Shown here: in pieces, positions 9,593 to 17,777 of the stretch
How positions within the stretch are numbered: position 1 is the stretch's first letter
Layout of the letters: the number at the start of each line of letters is the position of its first letter
Source: Acinetobacter sp. ANC 4204
GTDB lineage: Bacteria > Pseudomonadota > Gammaproteobacteria > Pseudomonadales > Moraxellaceae
DNA: 64,000 nucleotides
Assembly (NCBI RefSeq): GCF_002135205.1
Contig: NZ_NEFZ01000005.1
Coordinates: forward strand, 62,001 to 126,000
Reading direction: 5' to 3'
Translations under genes and position numbers: made by a program
Notes under the pieces: model-generated
The model's input: the letters and a program-made list of their open reading frames with translations, nothing else
Told to the model about the DNA's origin: nothing
Databases searched by the model: none

Positions 9593-9657
9593 AGACTTTC
9601 TTTTTCAGCGATAAAGCATTCAAGATGCGATAGCCCGAAAATAAAAGTTTAATCGAA

Positions 9658-9927
9658 TTAACGACGTAAACCTAAAGCAGCAATCAAGTCGCTGTAACGA
9701 GTAGCGTCTTTACCTTTAAGGTAGTCAAGAAGCTTACGACGTTGGTTAACCATACGGATTAAACCGCGACGGCTATGGTGGTCGTGTTTGTGCTCTTTGA
9801 AGTGACCTTGTAAGTCATTGATTTGAGCAGTTAAAAGAGCTACTTGAACCTCTGGTGAACCAGTGTCGTTTTCAGCGCGAGCAAATTTAGCAATGATCTC
9901 TGCGCGATCTGCGTTTGTTAAAGCCAT
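9658..9927 (-). CDS. rpsO: 30S ribosomal protein S15
   Basis: An 89-residue primary-binding protein of the 30S platform, contacting the 16S rRNA three-way junction. Full length, with the family landmarks [50 protein letters not shown]. The ATG at 9927 has GGAG upstream on the minus strand. It is followed by pnp, as in most gammaproteobacteria. Unlike E. coli, the pair is not contiguous with the rimP-nusA-infB-rbfA cluster, which lies about 32 kb away in this window. Confidence 0.98.
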   Translation of the reverse strand: MALTNADRAEIIAKFARAENDTGSPEVQVALLTAQINDLQGHFKEHKHDHHSRRGLIRMVNQRRKLLDYLKGKDATRYSDLIAALGLRR

Positions 9928-10180
9928 TCGATTTCTCCGAGATGCTTATAAGTTACATTTGATACAAATCAAATTGATTCTTCAAAACCAATTTGACTGC
10001 CGTGCATCACTACAGCAAGTTCGATATTTTAAGGGATATGGCGCTATATTGCAAAAATGTTTTAAGTTCACAGTCAATTCAGCAACTGACTGCTTTGTAC
10101 AAATCATGCACACTAGTGACAATGAGGATTTTCAATTGCAGACTCAAGTCAAATAAAAAACAAAGAATAGTGAGAAATTT

Positions 10181-11479
10181 GTGAAATTTTTATCCGCCAA
10201 TACCTGTTATGTTCCCCAAGACCTCAACCACGTGATTCGTTCTAAGGATGAGGTCTCTGCTACTTTGGGTGGCATGAATGACGTACAAATTCAAAGCATT
10301 TGGGCCAGTGTAGAGTCCCTATATAAAACAGGAAACTACCCTTTTATCAGCCTCTGCTTACGTCGTCAGGGACAAATATTGTTAAATCGTAGCATCGGTT
10401 ATGCCCAAGGCAACTCACCCGATGGTTTAGCGGCAGATGCAAAAATTGGCACACCCGATACACCAGTTTGCTTATTTTCTGCCTCTAAAATCGTCACAGC
10501 CATGTTGATTCATCTGTTGAATGAACAGGGCCAACTTAATTTACTGGATCCAATTAGCCACTATATCCCTGAATATGCGGTAAATGGCAAACAGCGTGCT
10601 ACCATTTTTCATTTGCTGGCACATCGTGGTGGCATTCCTCGTATAGACAGTCAAGTCACACCCGAACTGCTATTTGATAAACATCAAATTTTAGAACAGC
10701 TTTATGCGGCACGACCTGTTTCAGCTTCGGGCACACACTTGGCTTATCATGCAGTTACCGCTGGCTATATTTTAGGAGAAATTATCGAGCGGGTCACAGG
10801 TCAGACGGCTCGTGAATTTCTAGCCCAAAATATCGAAAAGCCTATGGGACTAGATTATTTCAACTATGGTTTAAAACCTGAGTATCGAGCAGATGTCGCT
10901 TTAAACTATGCCACAGGTCTACATCCACGTTTAGGCACAGACCATTATCTTAATCGAGTACTGGGCGGTGGTTTACAGTTGGCGGTCGATGTGACCAATG
11001 ATGCGCGCTTTATGGACACGATTTGCCCAGCGGGCAACATTTATACCAGTGCCGAACAAGCTGGTCGTTTCTTTGAAATGCTCTTGAGTGGTGGTGAATA
11101 CCAAGGCAAACAAATCATGAGTAGCCAAACTGTATTACGCTCGACATTGGCTACATCAGGAGTCAGTTTAGATCGGACATTATTAGTCCCGATGCGTTAT
11201 GCCTTAGGCCCAATGTTAGGCAGTAATCCTATTGGGTTATTTGGACCAATGACGGGGCAAGCCTTTGGACATTTAGGCTTTTCCAATATTCTTTGCTGGG
11301 CCGACCCAGAGCGTGATATTAGCGTGTCACTGTTAACGACAGGCAAATCAGTCGTCGGGACTCACTTACCCGCTTTAGCAAAAATGCTTTATCAGATCTC
11401 AAAGCATTGTCCAAAAATTTTAAAGAGTCAGCGTCGCTTATTGTTTGCTACAGATCAGACCGAAAAAGATTTCATTTAA
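10181..11479 (+). CDS. Serine hydrolase of the beta-lactamase (class C/EstB) fold
   Basis: A 432-residue protein with the penicillin-binding/beta-lactamase fold. The nucleophile motif SxxK is seen as FSASKIVTAM at about residues 106-115. The second motif is YHAVTAGY, with the catalytic Tyr in a YxA rather than the canonical YxN context. A GHLGFSN segment near the C-terminus occupies the KTG/HxG position. This pattern fits carboxylesterases such as EstB rather than true beta-lactamases. No signal peptide is visible, so it is probably cytoplasmic. The start is GTG at 10181. The gene is monocistronic and closed by a terminator shared with the small RNA on the other strand. The substrate is unknown. 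Confidence 0.8.
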   Translation: MKFLSANTCYVPQDLNHVIRSKDEVSATLGGMNDVQIQSIWASVESLYKTGNYPFISLCLRRQGQILLNRSIGYAQGNSPDGLAADAKIGTPDTPVCLFSASKIVTAMLIHLLNEQGQLNLLDPISHYIPEYAVNGKQRATIFHLLAHRGGIPRIDSQVTPELLFDKHQILEQLYAARPVSASGTHLAYHAVTAGYILGEIIERVTGQTAREFLAQNIEKPMGLDYFNYGLKPEYRADVALNYATGLHPRLGTDHYLNRVLGGGLQLAVDVTNDARFMDTICPAGNIYTSAEQAGRFFEMLLSGGEYQGKQIMSSQTVLRSTLATSGVSLDRTLLVPMRYALGPMLGSNPIGLFGPMTGQAFGHLGFSNILCWADPERDISVSLLTTGKSVVGTHLPALAKMLYQISKHCPKILKSQRRLLFATDQTEKDFI

Positions 11480-11483
11480 ATAT

Positions 11484-11516
11484 AAAAAAAAGCCCAAGTA
11501 GAACTTGGGCTTTTTT
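11484..11516. terminator. Bidirectional terminator (esterase + / sRNA A -)
   Basis: AGCCCAAGT (11491-11499), loop aga, ACTTGGGCT (11503-11511). It is flanked by an A8 tract on the left and T6 on the right, so it can terminate transcription from both sides. Confidence 0.88.
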
Positions 11517-11618
11517 GCGCTGTAGTTTCTTCTATTTTTGTTCTTGTTGTTTTGTTTATCATTATAATTATGCGCTTTTCCGCGTTTTTTATTAAACATT
11601 CCATGTTTAATCAATCAC
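11484..11618 (-). ncRNA. Candidate Rsm-type (CsrA-titrating) small RNA, copy A
   Basis: A non-coding unit on the minus strand. The predicted RNA begins shortly after a weak CATAAG -10-like element at about 11624-11629 and ends at the terminator 11484-11516, so it is roughly 130 nt; the exact 5' end is a guess. Near its 5' end is a perfect 8-bp hairpin (11591-11611) whose loop reads TGGAA and whose arms end ACA and TGT, close to the CsrA/RsmA consensus ACAnGGAnGT presented in a loop. A second short hairpin, CGC-GGAAAA-GCG (11573-11584), also exposes GGA. An exact GacA-type box lies upstream at 11683-11700. It contains no open frame with a ribosome-binding site. Function inferred, not shown. 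Confidence 0.7.
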
Positions 11619-11682
11619 GTCCTTATGTGACATATTTTGCCACATACCACATGAGAAAGAAGTCGTATTTTTCGCATCTCTA

Positions 11683-11700
11683 TGTAAGCGATTGCTTACA
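11683..11700. promoter_or_regulatory. GacA-type upstream activating sequence, copy A (exact match)
   Basis: TGTAAG-CGATTG-CTTACA, an exact match to the TGTAAG-N6-CTTACA box known upstream of GacA-controlled rsm sRNA genes. It lies about 72 bp beyond the 5' hairpin of sRNA A, on its upstream side. Confidence 0.75.
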
Positions 11701-11948
11701 AAAAATCCTCAATTCATCCATATTTATTCAAAACATGTAGAGGAAAAATCCACTTATAAATTTAAATAAATATTAAAAACAAAATATTAGATCAAAAAAC
11801 TATCTTTTCAAGCTCTTCCCCTATCTCCTTTAAAAAACATATACTCACACAAGTACGCACAATATTTTTCTCAGTTGCAATGATGGGTCAAATCTCTCTG
11901 GATAAATGAATAAACAATTTTTGTCACAATCTGCCAATCCAGCAGACA
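11701..11948. other. Spacer between the two sRNA units
   Basis: About 250 AT-rich bases between the GacA box of copy A and the terminator of copy B. I see no coding frame with a ribosome-binding site and no other repeat here. Confidence 0.6.
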
Positions 11949-12090
11949 TAAAAAAGCCTTGTAGTCTCTCCCAAAACTACAAGGCTTAGCGGCTGTAAGT
12001 TTCCTCTTTCACTTACTTCACTGTAAGTTCGCTGTCTACTGACGTTATTATTATCTTTTTGCGATTATACTCAACATTCCGTGTTGAGCT
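11949..12090 (-). ncRNA. Candidate Rsm-type (CsrA-titrating) small RNA, copy B
   Basis: Diverged duplicate of copy A, predicted ~140 nt on the minus strand. Three hairpins each expose GGA in the loop. The first is CTCAACA-CGGAA-TGTTGAG (12070-12088). The second is GTAAGT with loop GAAAGAGGAA and ACTTAC (11995-12016); an alternative pairing with a second GTAAGT copy at 12023-12028 is possible. The third is the terminator itself (12-bp stem 11954-11965/11976-11987) whose loop reads TTTGGGAGAG. Shared blocks with copy A, in order, are the degenerate GacA box, TCACATAA, the YGGAA hairpin, GAAACT(T)ACAGC and the terminator. A TATAAT at 12064-12069 just after the hairpin leaves open a later start site. 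Confidence 0.7.
11950..11987 (-). terminator. Intrinsic terminator of sRNA copy B (and perhaps recD)
   Basis: Perfect 12-bp stem AAGCCTTGTAGT / ACTACAAGGCTT with a 10-nt loop. The T-run is present only on the minus strand (A6 at 11950-11955), so it serves minus-strand transcripts. Confidence 0.9.
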
Positions 12091-12154
12091 CTTTATGTGA
12101 AGCCATCTTCTCAAAAACCTCAGTAAAGCTCTATGCGCAAATCTCCTGAATCAA

Positions 12155-12172
12155 TGTAAGCCATTTCGTACA
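12155..12172. promoter_or_regulatory. GacA-type upstream activating sequence, copy B (one mismatch)
   Basis: TGTAAG-CCATTT-CGTACA, one mismatch to TGTAAG-N6-CTTACA. It lies 67 bp upstream of the 5' hairpin of sRNA B, almost the same spacing as in copy A (72 bp). It falls just after the recD stop codon on the minus strand. Confidence 0.6.
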
Positions 12173-12197
12173 AAGCCCTTGTTTGTTTATTAAAACT

Positions 12198-14006
12198 TCA
12201 CAATTGAATTTGTTGGTTAATTTTTCTTGATAGACCACTCTGCCGTGTCGTTCGTGTCACGATTGAGTGCACAAATGCATCACTATTCGCTAGTACGCTC
12301 ACTACTTTTTTCGCACGTGTAATTGCAGTATAAATCAACTCTTTACTGAGTAATTTTTCAGCCTGCTGATCTAAAACCACCGCAGTATGAGTAAACTCAG
12401 AGCCTTGCGATTTGTGAATGGTCAGCGCAAAAGCTGTTTCTATATTTTGGGGTAATCGTGTCGCCATAACCCATTTATCCAGACTGGGGAAATAGACCTC
12501 AAACTGTAACTTACCTTGTTGAATACGCTCTAAGCACAGGCCAATGTCTCCGTTCGACAAGCCCAGTTGATAGTCGTTATAGGTCATCATTACTGGACGA
12601 CCCAAGTACCATTCGCCTTGTTTGATTTGTTTTGATTGTTCCAATAAACGTTGCTCGATTTGCAAATTCAGCTGTTTTAAGCCGAAATGCCCATGACGTA
12701 TCGCAGCAAGAATTCGATAATCATCAAAACATTGAACTACTTTGGATACGAGAGACTCATTAGGATTTTGCTGATATTGCTTTAAAGCTTCGATATAGCC
12801 CTGAAAGCCGAGCATCAACAGATCATAATAATGTTGTAACTGCTCTGCAGATAAAGCCTGCTCAGGCAAAAATTCGAGTTGTAGACAATCAACCTTGACC
12901 TGATCCAACTCAACAGCCTTCAACGTCGTGGCATATACCACTTGCTGTTGAAAGTTGTGCAATACGGTCTGTTTTTCGGCAGGATGCATCATTAAGTCAA
13001 AACACGATTGCTGTTGAATAAATTGTGCCAACTTTCCAATCCGTGCATCTGATTTGAAACGGCGACTATTGACCAAATTGACTCTATTCTCAGCCAAAGC
13101 TGGAACGTGTTGTAAATCGGCAAGTACAGAACCGACATCGACCGAAGCCAACTGATCGGCATCTCCCAATAAAATCAAACGGGCTTGGTTCGGCATGGCT
13201 GCAAATAGCATCTGCGCCAAATTTAAATCCAACATGGAGGCTTCATCAACGACAATCACATCATAAGGCAAGGGTTGTCTGCTATGAAAACGCGGCTGTT
13301 GCGTGTTTCCTAAGCCCAAGAGTCGATGCAATGTCACAGGATTTAAAAGCCTCAAATCTGGGGTAACTAGGTTTTGTAACTTTTCATCCTGAAAAGAGTT
13401 TTGCAGCGCTTCTTTCATCCGCTGCGCTGCCTTACCTGTAGGTGCAGCCATCGCAATACGAATATCAGGCAGACTTTGCTTAAGCACCGCAATAATCCGC
13501 GCCAAGGTATAGGTTTTCCCTGTGCCTGGGCCACCTGTAATGATCGCGAGCGCCTGCTCGGCCACCATCGCCAAAGCCTGTTTTTGATAGGGATCTTCAA
13601 GTAAATCGGCATAAGCTGAAAGATCAACTTGCGTTAAATTTTGCAGTTTTAACCGTGCTACTTGCTCGGCCAAGGACTGCTCTAAAGCCCAATAACGATA
13701 CAAATATAATTGCCCATGATCATAGACAAACGGCGCTTTTTGTTGCTGTGCCTGCTGTTCATCTATCATCAGATCATCTAAGACAGTGATGGCTTCACTT
13801 GCAACCGAGATACAACTCTCACCGCGTAGCATGGCTTCAAGGACCTGTTGAATCACTGCACTTCGGGCTTCGGTGGGGCCTGTTTTACTTAGCGGTGACT
13901 GCTGAATAAACTGACTCCAACGCGTTAACCATGTATCTATCTCGACAGCCTGATCAATAGTGGCTTTACACACATTTTCCACACGGTTATCCTCAAAGTT
14001 ATCCAC
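12198..14006 (-). CDS. recD: Exodeoxyribonuclease V subunit alpha (RecD)
   Basis: A 602-residue 5'-3' superfamily 1 helicase subunit of the RecBCD double-strand-break repair enzyme. Walker A is GGPGTGKTYT at about residues 157-166. Walker B is VIVVDEASML, followed by LLGDADQLASVDVGSVL and the C-terminal ALTIHKSQGSEF and YTAITRAKK motifs. The start appears to be GTG at 14006, 15 bp after the recB stop, without a clear ribosome-binding site, so translational coupling to recB is likely. It is the last gene of recC-recB-recD. No ptrA gene is interposed, unlike E. coli. Confidence 0.96.
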   Translation of the reverse strand: MDNFEDNRVENVCKATIDQAVEIDTWLTRWSQFIQQSPLSKTGPTEARSAVIQQVLEAMLRGESCISVASEAITVLDDLMIDEQQAQQQKAPFVYDHGQLYLYRYWALEQSLAEQVARLKLQNLTQVDLSAYADLLEDPYQKQALAMVAEQALAIITGGPGTGKTYTLARIIAVLKQSLPDIRIAMAAPTGKAAQRMKEALQNSFQDEKLQNLVTPDLRLLNPVTLHRLLGLGNTQQPRFHSRQPLPYDVIVVDEASMLDLNLAQMLFAAMPNQARLILLGDADQLASVDVGSVLADLQHVPALAENRVNLVNSRRFKSDARIGKLAQFIQQQSCFDLMMHPAEKQTVLHNFQQQVVYATTLKAVELDQVKVDCLQLEFLPEQALSAEQLQHYYDLLMLGFQGYIEALKQYQQNPNESLVSKVVQCFDDYRILAAIRHGHFGLKQLNLQIEQRLLEQSKQIKQGEWYLGRPVMMTYNDYQLGLSNGDIGLCLERIQQGKLQFEVYFPSLDKWVMATRLPQNIETAFALTIHKSQGSEFTHTAVVLDQQAEKLLSKELIYTAITRAKKVVSVLANSDAFVHSIVTRTTRQSGLSRKINQQIQL

Positions 14007-14021
14007 AGCTTAATTGTTTGT

Positions 14022-17000
14022 TTATGGGTGACTAATTTCACTTAATTCAGAAGTTTTGCCTACATGATTTTCAGTAGAAGTATCCTCAGCAAAATAACCC
14101 AAGATGGCATCTAGTCTTAAAATAAACTCTGGGCTAGCATGCCAACTTAATACGCCTTGATTGGGCTGCCCATTCATTCCTCTCAAATAGAGATAACTCG
14201 CCTGACCCAGATGTTCTTCAATGTCATAGTCCAGCAAATTCACTGTTAAATAACGATGCAAAGCCACCAAATATAAGCCCGCCTGCAACCAATAACTGGC
14301 ATGTGACATATTCAATTGGATTGCGTCATAACTATAGCTCTGCTGATCTGCCCCTAAAAAATTACTTTTATAATCGGCAATGTGATAACGCTGACCATCA
14401 AAATAAACCAAATCAATCGAACCCGTCAGGTAACGAGCAGAGTTGGCTTCATTTAAGTCGAGCAGATCAATGCCGTATTCTTGAAACAATGCCTGTATGC
14501 GTTTAATCGCCAACACATGATCGGACAAGGACAAATAAAAAGGAAATTCAGCCAAGTGCTCATCGGCTTTGAGTTGCTTCAACTGAAAACCTGCATGCAA
14601 AGGCGTTTCGAGCACATCTGCTAACCACTCTTGCATCCACAGCACCAATTGAGTTTCATCATCCTGCCCAAATTCGTGTTGATATTTGCCCAATAACTCT
14701 TGCCACAGTAAGGGGCTATCATTTTTAAAACGACGATGAATTTCCAGTCCCCAGTCACGTGAGTCCTGAAAGTCAATATGCTCGAAAATTTCGTGCAGGA
14801 AAGTTCCCGCAGTCGTCCCCATTGGAAACTGCCGTTTAATCCACGCCAAAGGCTGACTCAGTTCCACATCCTCAAGTACAGGATGATTGATCTCATCATC
14901 CGCACTGCCAACTTTCTCGCTCAAAACCGCCAAGGCATCCATTGCCTCTTTACGACTCAAATGCTGTGCCAACGCGCTAAAACTGGTTTTGGAACGTGGA
15001 TAAAAACGCTGTTCAGGAAAGGCCAAAGCTTGCAACTGAATCACCTCTTGCTGCTCCGCTGGCTGTATACGGATCGGCTTTTCAGTCAGCAACACCTCAT
15101 CACCACTGGCAGGATGCTCAAACAGATTACCTGCTTGGCCCCGCCAAAATGCCAATGCCGTATTTGATTTATATTCCTGATCTTGCATTAAGGCATATAC
15201 GCGATGGCTGGCACGGGTCAGTGCAACGTACCATAAGCGATGCTGTTCTGCTTCGGCTCGTTCATTGTGTTGAGCAATCGCGGCGGGATCTAACAGATTG
15301 GCATCATTTACCGCAACGATGCGCTGTAACTCGCTCTGACCTGTATTCGGATTGATCTGTTCTAGCATTGAAAAATTTAAGGTTTTATTCATTTCCTTAA
15401 AGTCTTTGTCGGCACCCAGCAAGAACACAATTTTAAACTCTAGACCTTTGGACTGATGAATGGTCATCAACTCTACACCTGTGGCATTGGAGAGTTTACG
15501 TTCCAACTCCCACTCACGTTCCGCAGGTAAATGTAACTGTTTGAGATACCAATGATACAGTTTCTGCGCGCCTTGAAACTGCTCACTATGCTGACTCAAT
15601 AACTCAGTCAAATGCCGTAGATTGACCACAGTCCGTTCGTTGTCTCGGCTTTGGTAGGCCACCAAGTTTTTCCACACCTTAAACAGGTTTAAAGCGTACT
15701 GCCATGCACTTAAAAAGCCTTTATTGATCCACATGTCACGGATATCATCAAAATCCGCCATAAACTGGCTCAGACCGTTGGCTTGCTTTTCCAGTTCCAG
15801 TAACTGTTTTAAATCAATTGCCAATAACCTGCTCAAAAGCGCACGGCGAACTTTGGCTTCATCAAAAGGATGCATCATTGCGGTCAATAGCGCACCGACA
15901 TCTTTTGCGACCTGACTTTCAAACACACTGCGTTTAGACGGACGGTTGACCAAAATTCCCAAACGCTCTAGTTCAAACTGAACTTTGTCCAAGCCATCAT
16001 GGTTTTTCGACAACACCGCGATATCATTTGCACCCATAAACTGTGGCGGATCATCTGCCACATACAATTGCTGTTGAATGCCTTGGTTGATTAAATCACG
16101 GATTTTCCATGCCACTTGTTGAGCTTCATATTTTTTATCTTCAAGTAACAGCCAACGCAGCGGTACATGGTTTTCACCCTGTGCATCGACCAAAGCGGGA
16201 TGGGGACGAGTCCCTGCTTCTACAGGCTGATAATAGACCTGCTCACCAAAGTCCTGTTGGCGTTGGAATAAAGCATCCACCACCTGTACTAGTTCTTGCA
16301 CAGAGCGATGATTATATTTCAAACTATACTGCCGACCTTGCTTTGCCAAAACATCTAAACGCGCTTTGTTATAGGTCAGCATGTCCCCTCCACGAAAGCC
16401 ATAAATGGCTTGTTTCGGGTCACCAACCATAATCATACAGCCTTGATGATAACGCTCGGCATCACGCCAAATCCGCGCTAGCATATCATCTTGGTCTTGG
16501 TTGGTGTCTTGAAACTCATCCACTAAAATAAGTGGATAGCGTGCCTGTACAAACTGGGCAAAGCGCCTGCCCTGCTCGCCCTGTAAAGCTTCTGACAAGG
16601 TCCGAATTTGTTGGGCAAAGGTCGTTTCACTCTTTTGCTGCAACACTTGCGGTAAACGCTTTTTCACCTCAGAGCTTAAGTGATATTTCAAATACGCATC
16701 CAGCACATCCAAATTAAGCTCTAGCTCTGTCAACGCCTCTAAGAAACTGCGCACCTGTCGCCACACTGGATGCTGTTCAAACTGTTCCAACACATCTACG
16801 GCACATTTGTTTAAGACTTTTTTCGTCGCGAGGTCGGTCAAGTGTTTTAAGGTTTTTTCAAAATGTGGCGCAAATAAAGCATAAGCACGTTGCTCTTTCA
16901 GTGCGGTCAAAAAAGCAGGTAAATCCTGACATAAAATACGTTGCATCAAAGCATCGGTGCGCCACTTTTTCCCAAGCACTGCATGGTACTGCCCCTCAGG

Positions 17001-17774
17001 GGCATAATAGTCTTTCAATCCTTCAATCTGCACCACATCCAGCGCAGTAAATTGATCAATGGCCTGCTCAAATTGCGTCAAATCAAGTACAGGTTTTTCC
17101 ACCTGTTGAAACTGTGCTGATGCAAAGTTCAAACTATTTTCAACAATCGGCACATAAGCCTGTTCGGTTTTTAATTTTTGTTTTAACAGTAAATAATTCA
17201 CCACAGGCTGTGGCTGCGCCTGAATCCACTCACGTAATACATCATGAATGAGCTGTTGAGTATAACTCTGCGCATCATCGGTGATATCCGCACGCTCAAT
17301 CTTGCCACTTTCAAAAGAAAACTCACGCAGTAGCTTTTGACTAAAACTGTCCAATGTCCCGACAAATAACTCATCTAACTGGTCAATCACTAACTTCAAA
17401 CGCTCTTGAGCGAAACCAACCCGTTGGGCATAGTCTGTCAGTACTTTGATAAAAAGCGGATCTTGCTCTGCGTAAATTTTGGCCTGTATTTCTCGCTCGG
17501 TTAGACTTTGACAACCTTCAAAATAACGTAAGGTTTCAATCAAGCGTGCCCGAACACGACTTTTCAGCTCCGCAGCGGCAGCACGGGTGAAAGTGGTTGC
17601 AATCACCTGATTCGGCAAATAGGCCCCGAGAAAAATGCGTACCATTAAACTGGATAAAGTAAAAGTCTTGCCTGTGCCTGCTGAAGCTTCAATCCAATGC
17701 AAGCCCTGAAAGCTCATATCGGCAATGGGTTGATAAGACATGTTCGATGGAGTGACCTGAGACTGGGCTGTCAT
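14022..17774 (-). CDS. recB: Exodeoxyribonuclease V subunit beta (RecB)
   Basis: A 1250-residue 3'-5' helicase and nuclease subunit of RecBCD. N-terminal UvrD-like helicase motifs: EASAGTGKTFTLSSL (Walker A, near residue 33), LILVDEFQDTNQDQ, MVGDPKQAIYGFRGGD, and MTIHQSKGLEF with LWYVALTRAS further on. The C-terminal RecB nuclease domain shows GSIDLVYFDGQRYHIADYKSN, which includes the catalytic Asp-...-Asp-Tyr-Lys set. The RecA-loading function resides in this region in E. coli. The start ATG at 17774 lies 3 bp after the recC stop, so recC and recB are tightly coupled. Full length for the family. Confidence 0.97.
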   Translation of the reverse strand: MTAQSQVTPSNMSYQPIADMSFQGLHWIEASAGTGKTFTLSSLMVRIFLGAYLPNQVIATTFTRAAAAELKSRVRARLIETLRYFEGCQSLTEREIQAKIYAEQDPLFIKVLTDYAQRVGFAQERLKLVIDQLDELFVGTLDSFSQKLLREFSFESGKIERADITDDAQSYTQQLIHDVLREWIQAQPQPVVNYLLLKQKLKTEQAYVPIVENSLNFASAQFQQVEKPVLDLTQFEQAIDQFTALDVVQIEGLKDYYAPEGQYHAVLGKKWRTDALMQRILCQDLPAFLTALKEQRAYALFAPHFEKTLKHLTDLATKKVLNKCAVDVLEQFEQHPVWRQVRSFLEALTELELNLDVLDAYLKYHLSSEVKKRLPQVLQQKSETTFAQQIRTLSEALQGEQGRRFAQFVQARYPLILVDEFQDTNQDQDDMLARIWRDAERYHQGCMIMVGDPKQAIYGFRGGDMLTYNKARLDVLAKQGRQYSLKYNHRSVQELVQVVDALFQRQQDFGEQVYYQPVEAGTRPHPALVDAQGENHVPLRWLLLEDKKYEAQQVAWKIRDLINQGIQQQLYVADDPPQFMGANDIAVLSKNHDGLDKVQFELERLGILVNRPSKRSVFESQVAKDVGALLTAMMHPFDEAKVRRALLSRLLAIDLKQLLELEKQANGLSQFMADFDDIRDMWINKGFLSAWQYALNLFKVWKNLVAYQSRDNERTVVNLRHLTELLSQHSEQFQGAQKLYHWYLKQLHLPAEREWELERKLSNATGVELMTIHQSKGLEFKIVFLLGADKDFKEMNKTLNFSMLEQINPNTGQSELQRIVAVNDANLLDPAAIAQHNERAEAEQHRLWYVALTRASHRVYALMQDQEYKSNTALAFWRGQAGNLFEHPASGDEVLLTEKPIRIQPAEQQEVIQLQALAFPEQRFYPRSKTSFSALAQHLSRKEAMDALAVLSEKVGSADDEINHPVLEDVELSQPLAWIKRQFPMGTTAGTFLHEIFEHIDFQDSRDWGLEIHRRFKNDSPLLWQELLGKYQHEFGQDDETQLVLWMQEWLADVLETPLHAGFQLKQLKADEHLAEFPFYLSLSDHVLAIKRIQALFQEYGIDLLDLNEANSARYLTGSIDLVYFDGQRYHIADYKSNFLGADQQSYSYDAIQLNMSHASYWLQAGLYLVALHRYLTVNLLDYDIEEHLGQASYLYLRGMNGQPNQGVLSWHASPEFILRLDAILGYFAEDTSTENHVGKTSELSEISHP

Positions 17775-17777
17775 GAC

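Noticed and set aside
11552..11740. Short open frame on the plus strand across sRNA A and its GacA box
   Set aside because: No ribosome-binding site, a biased AT-driven composition, and it overlaps palindromes conserved in the duplicate unit, where the frame is not kept.
12064..12069. TATAAT as the promoter of sRNA copy B
   Set aside because: It lies just after the conserved GGA hairpin and would exclude it from the RNA. The equivalent position in copy A reads TAAAAA, while the TCACATAA upstream is conserved. Kept as an alternative only.
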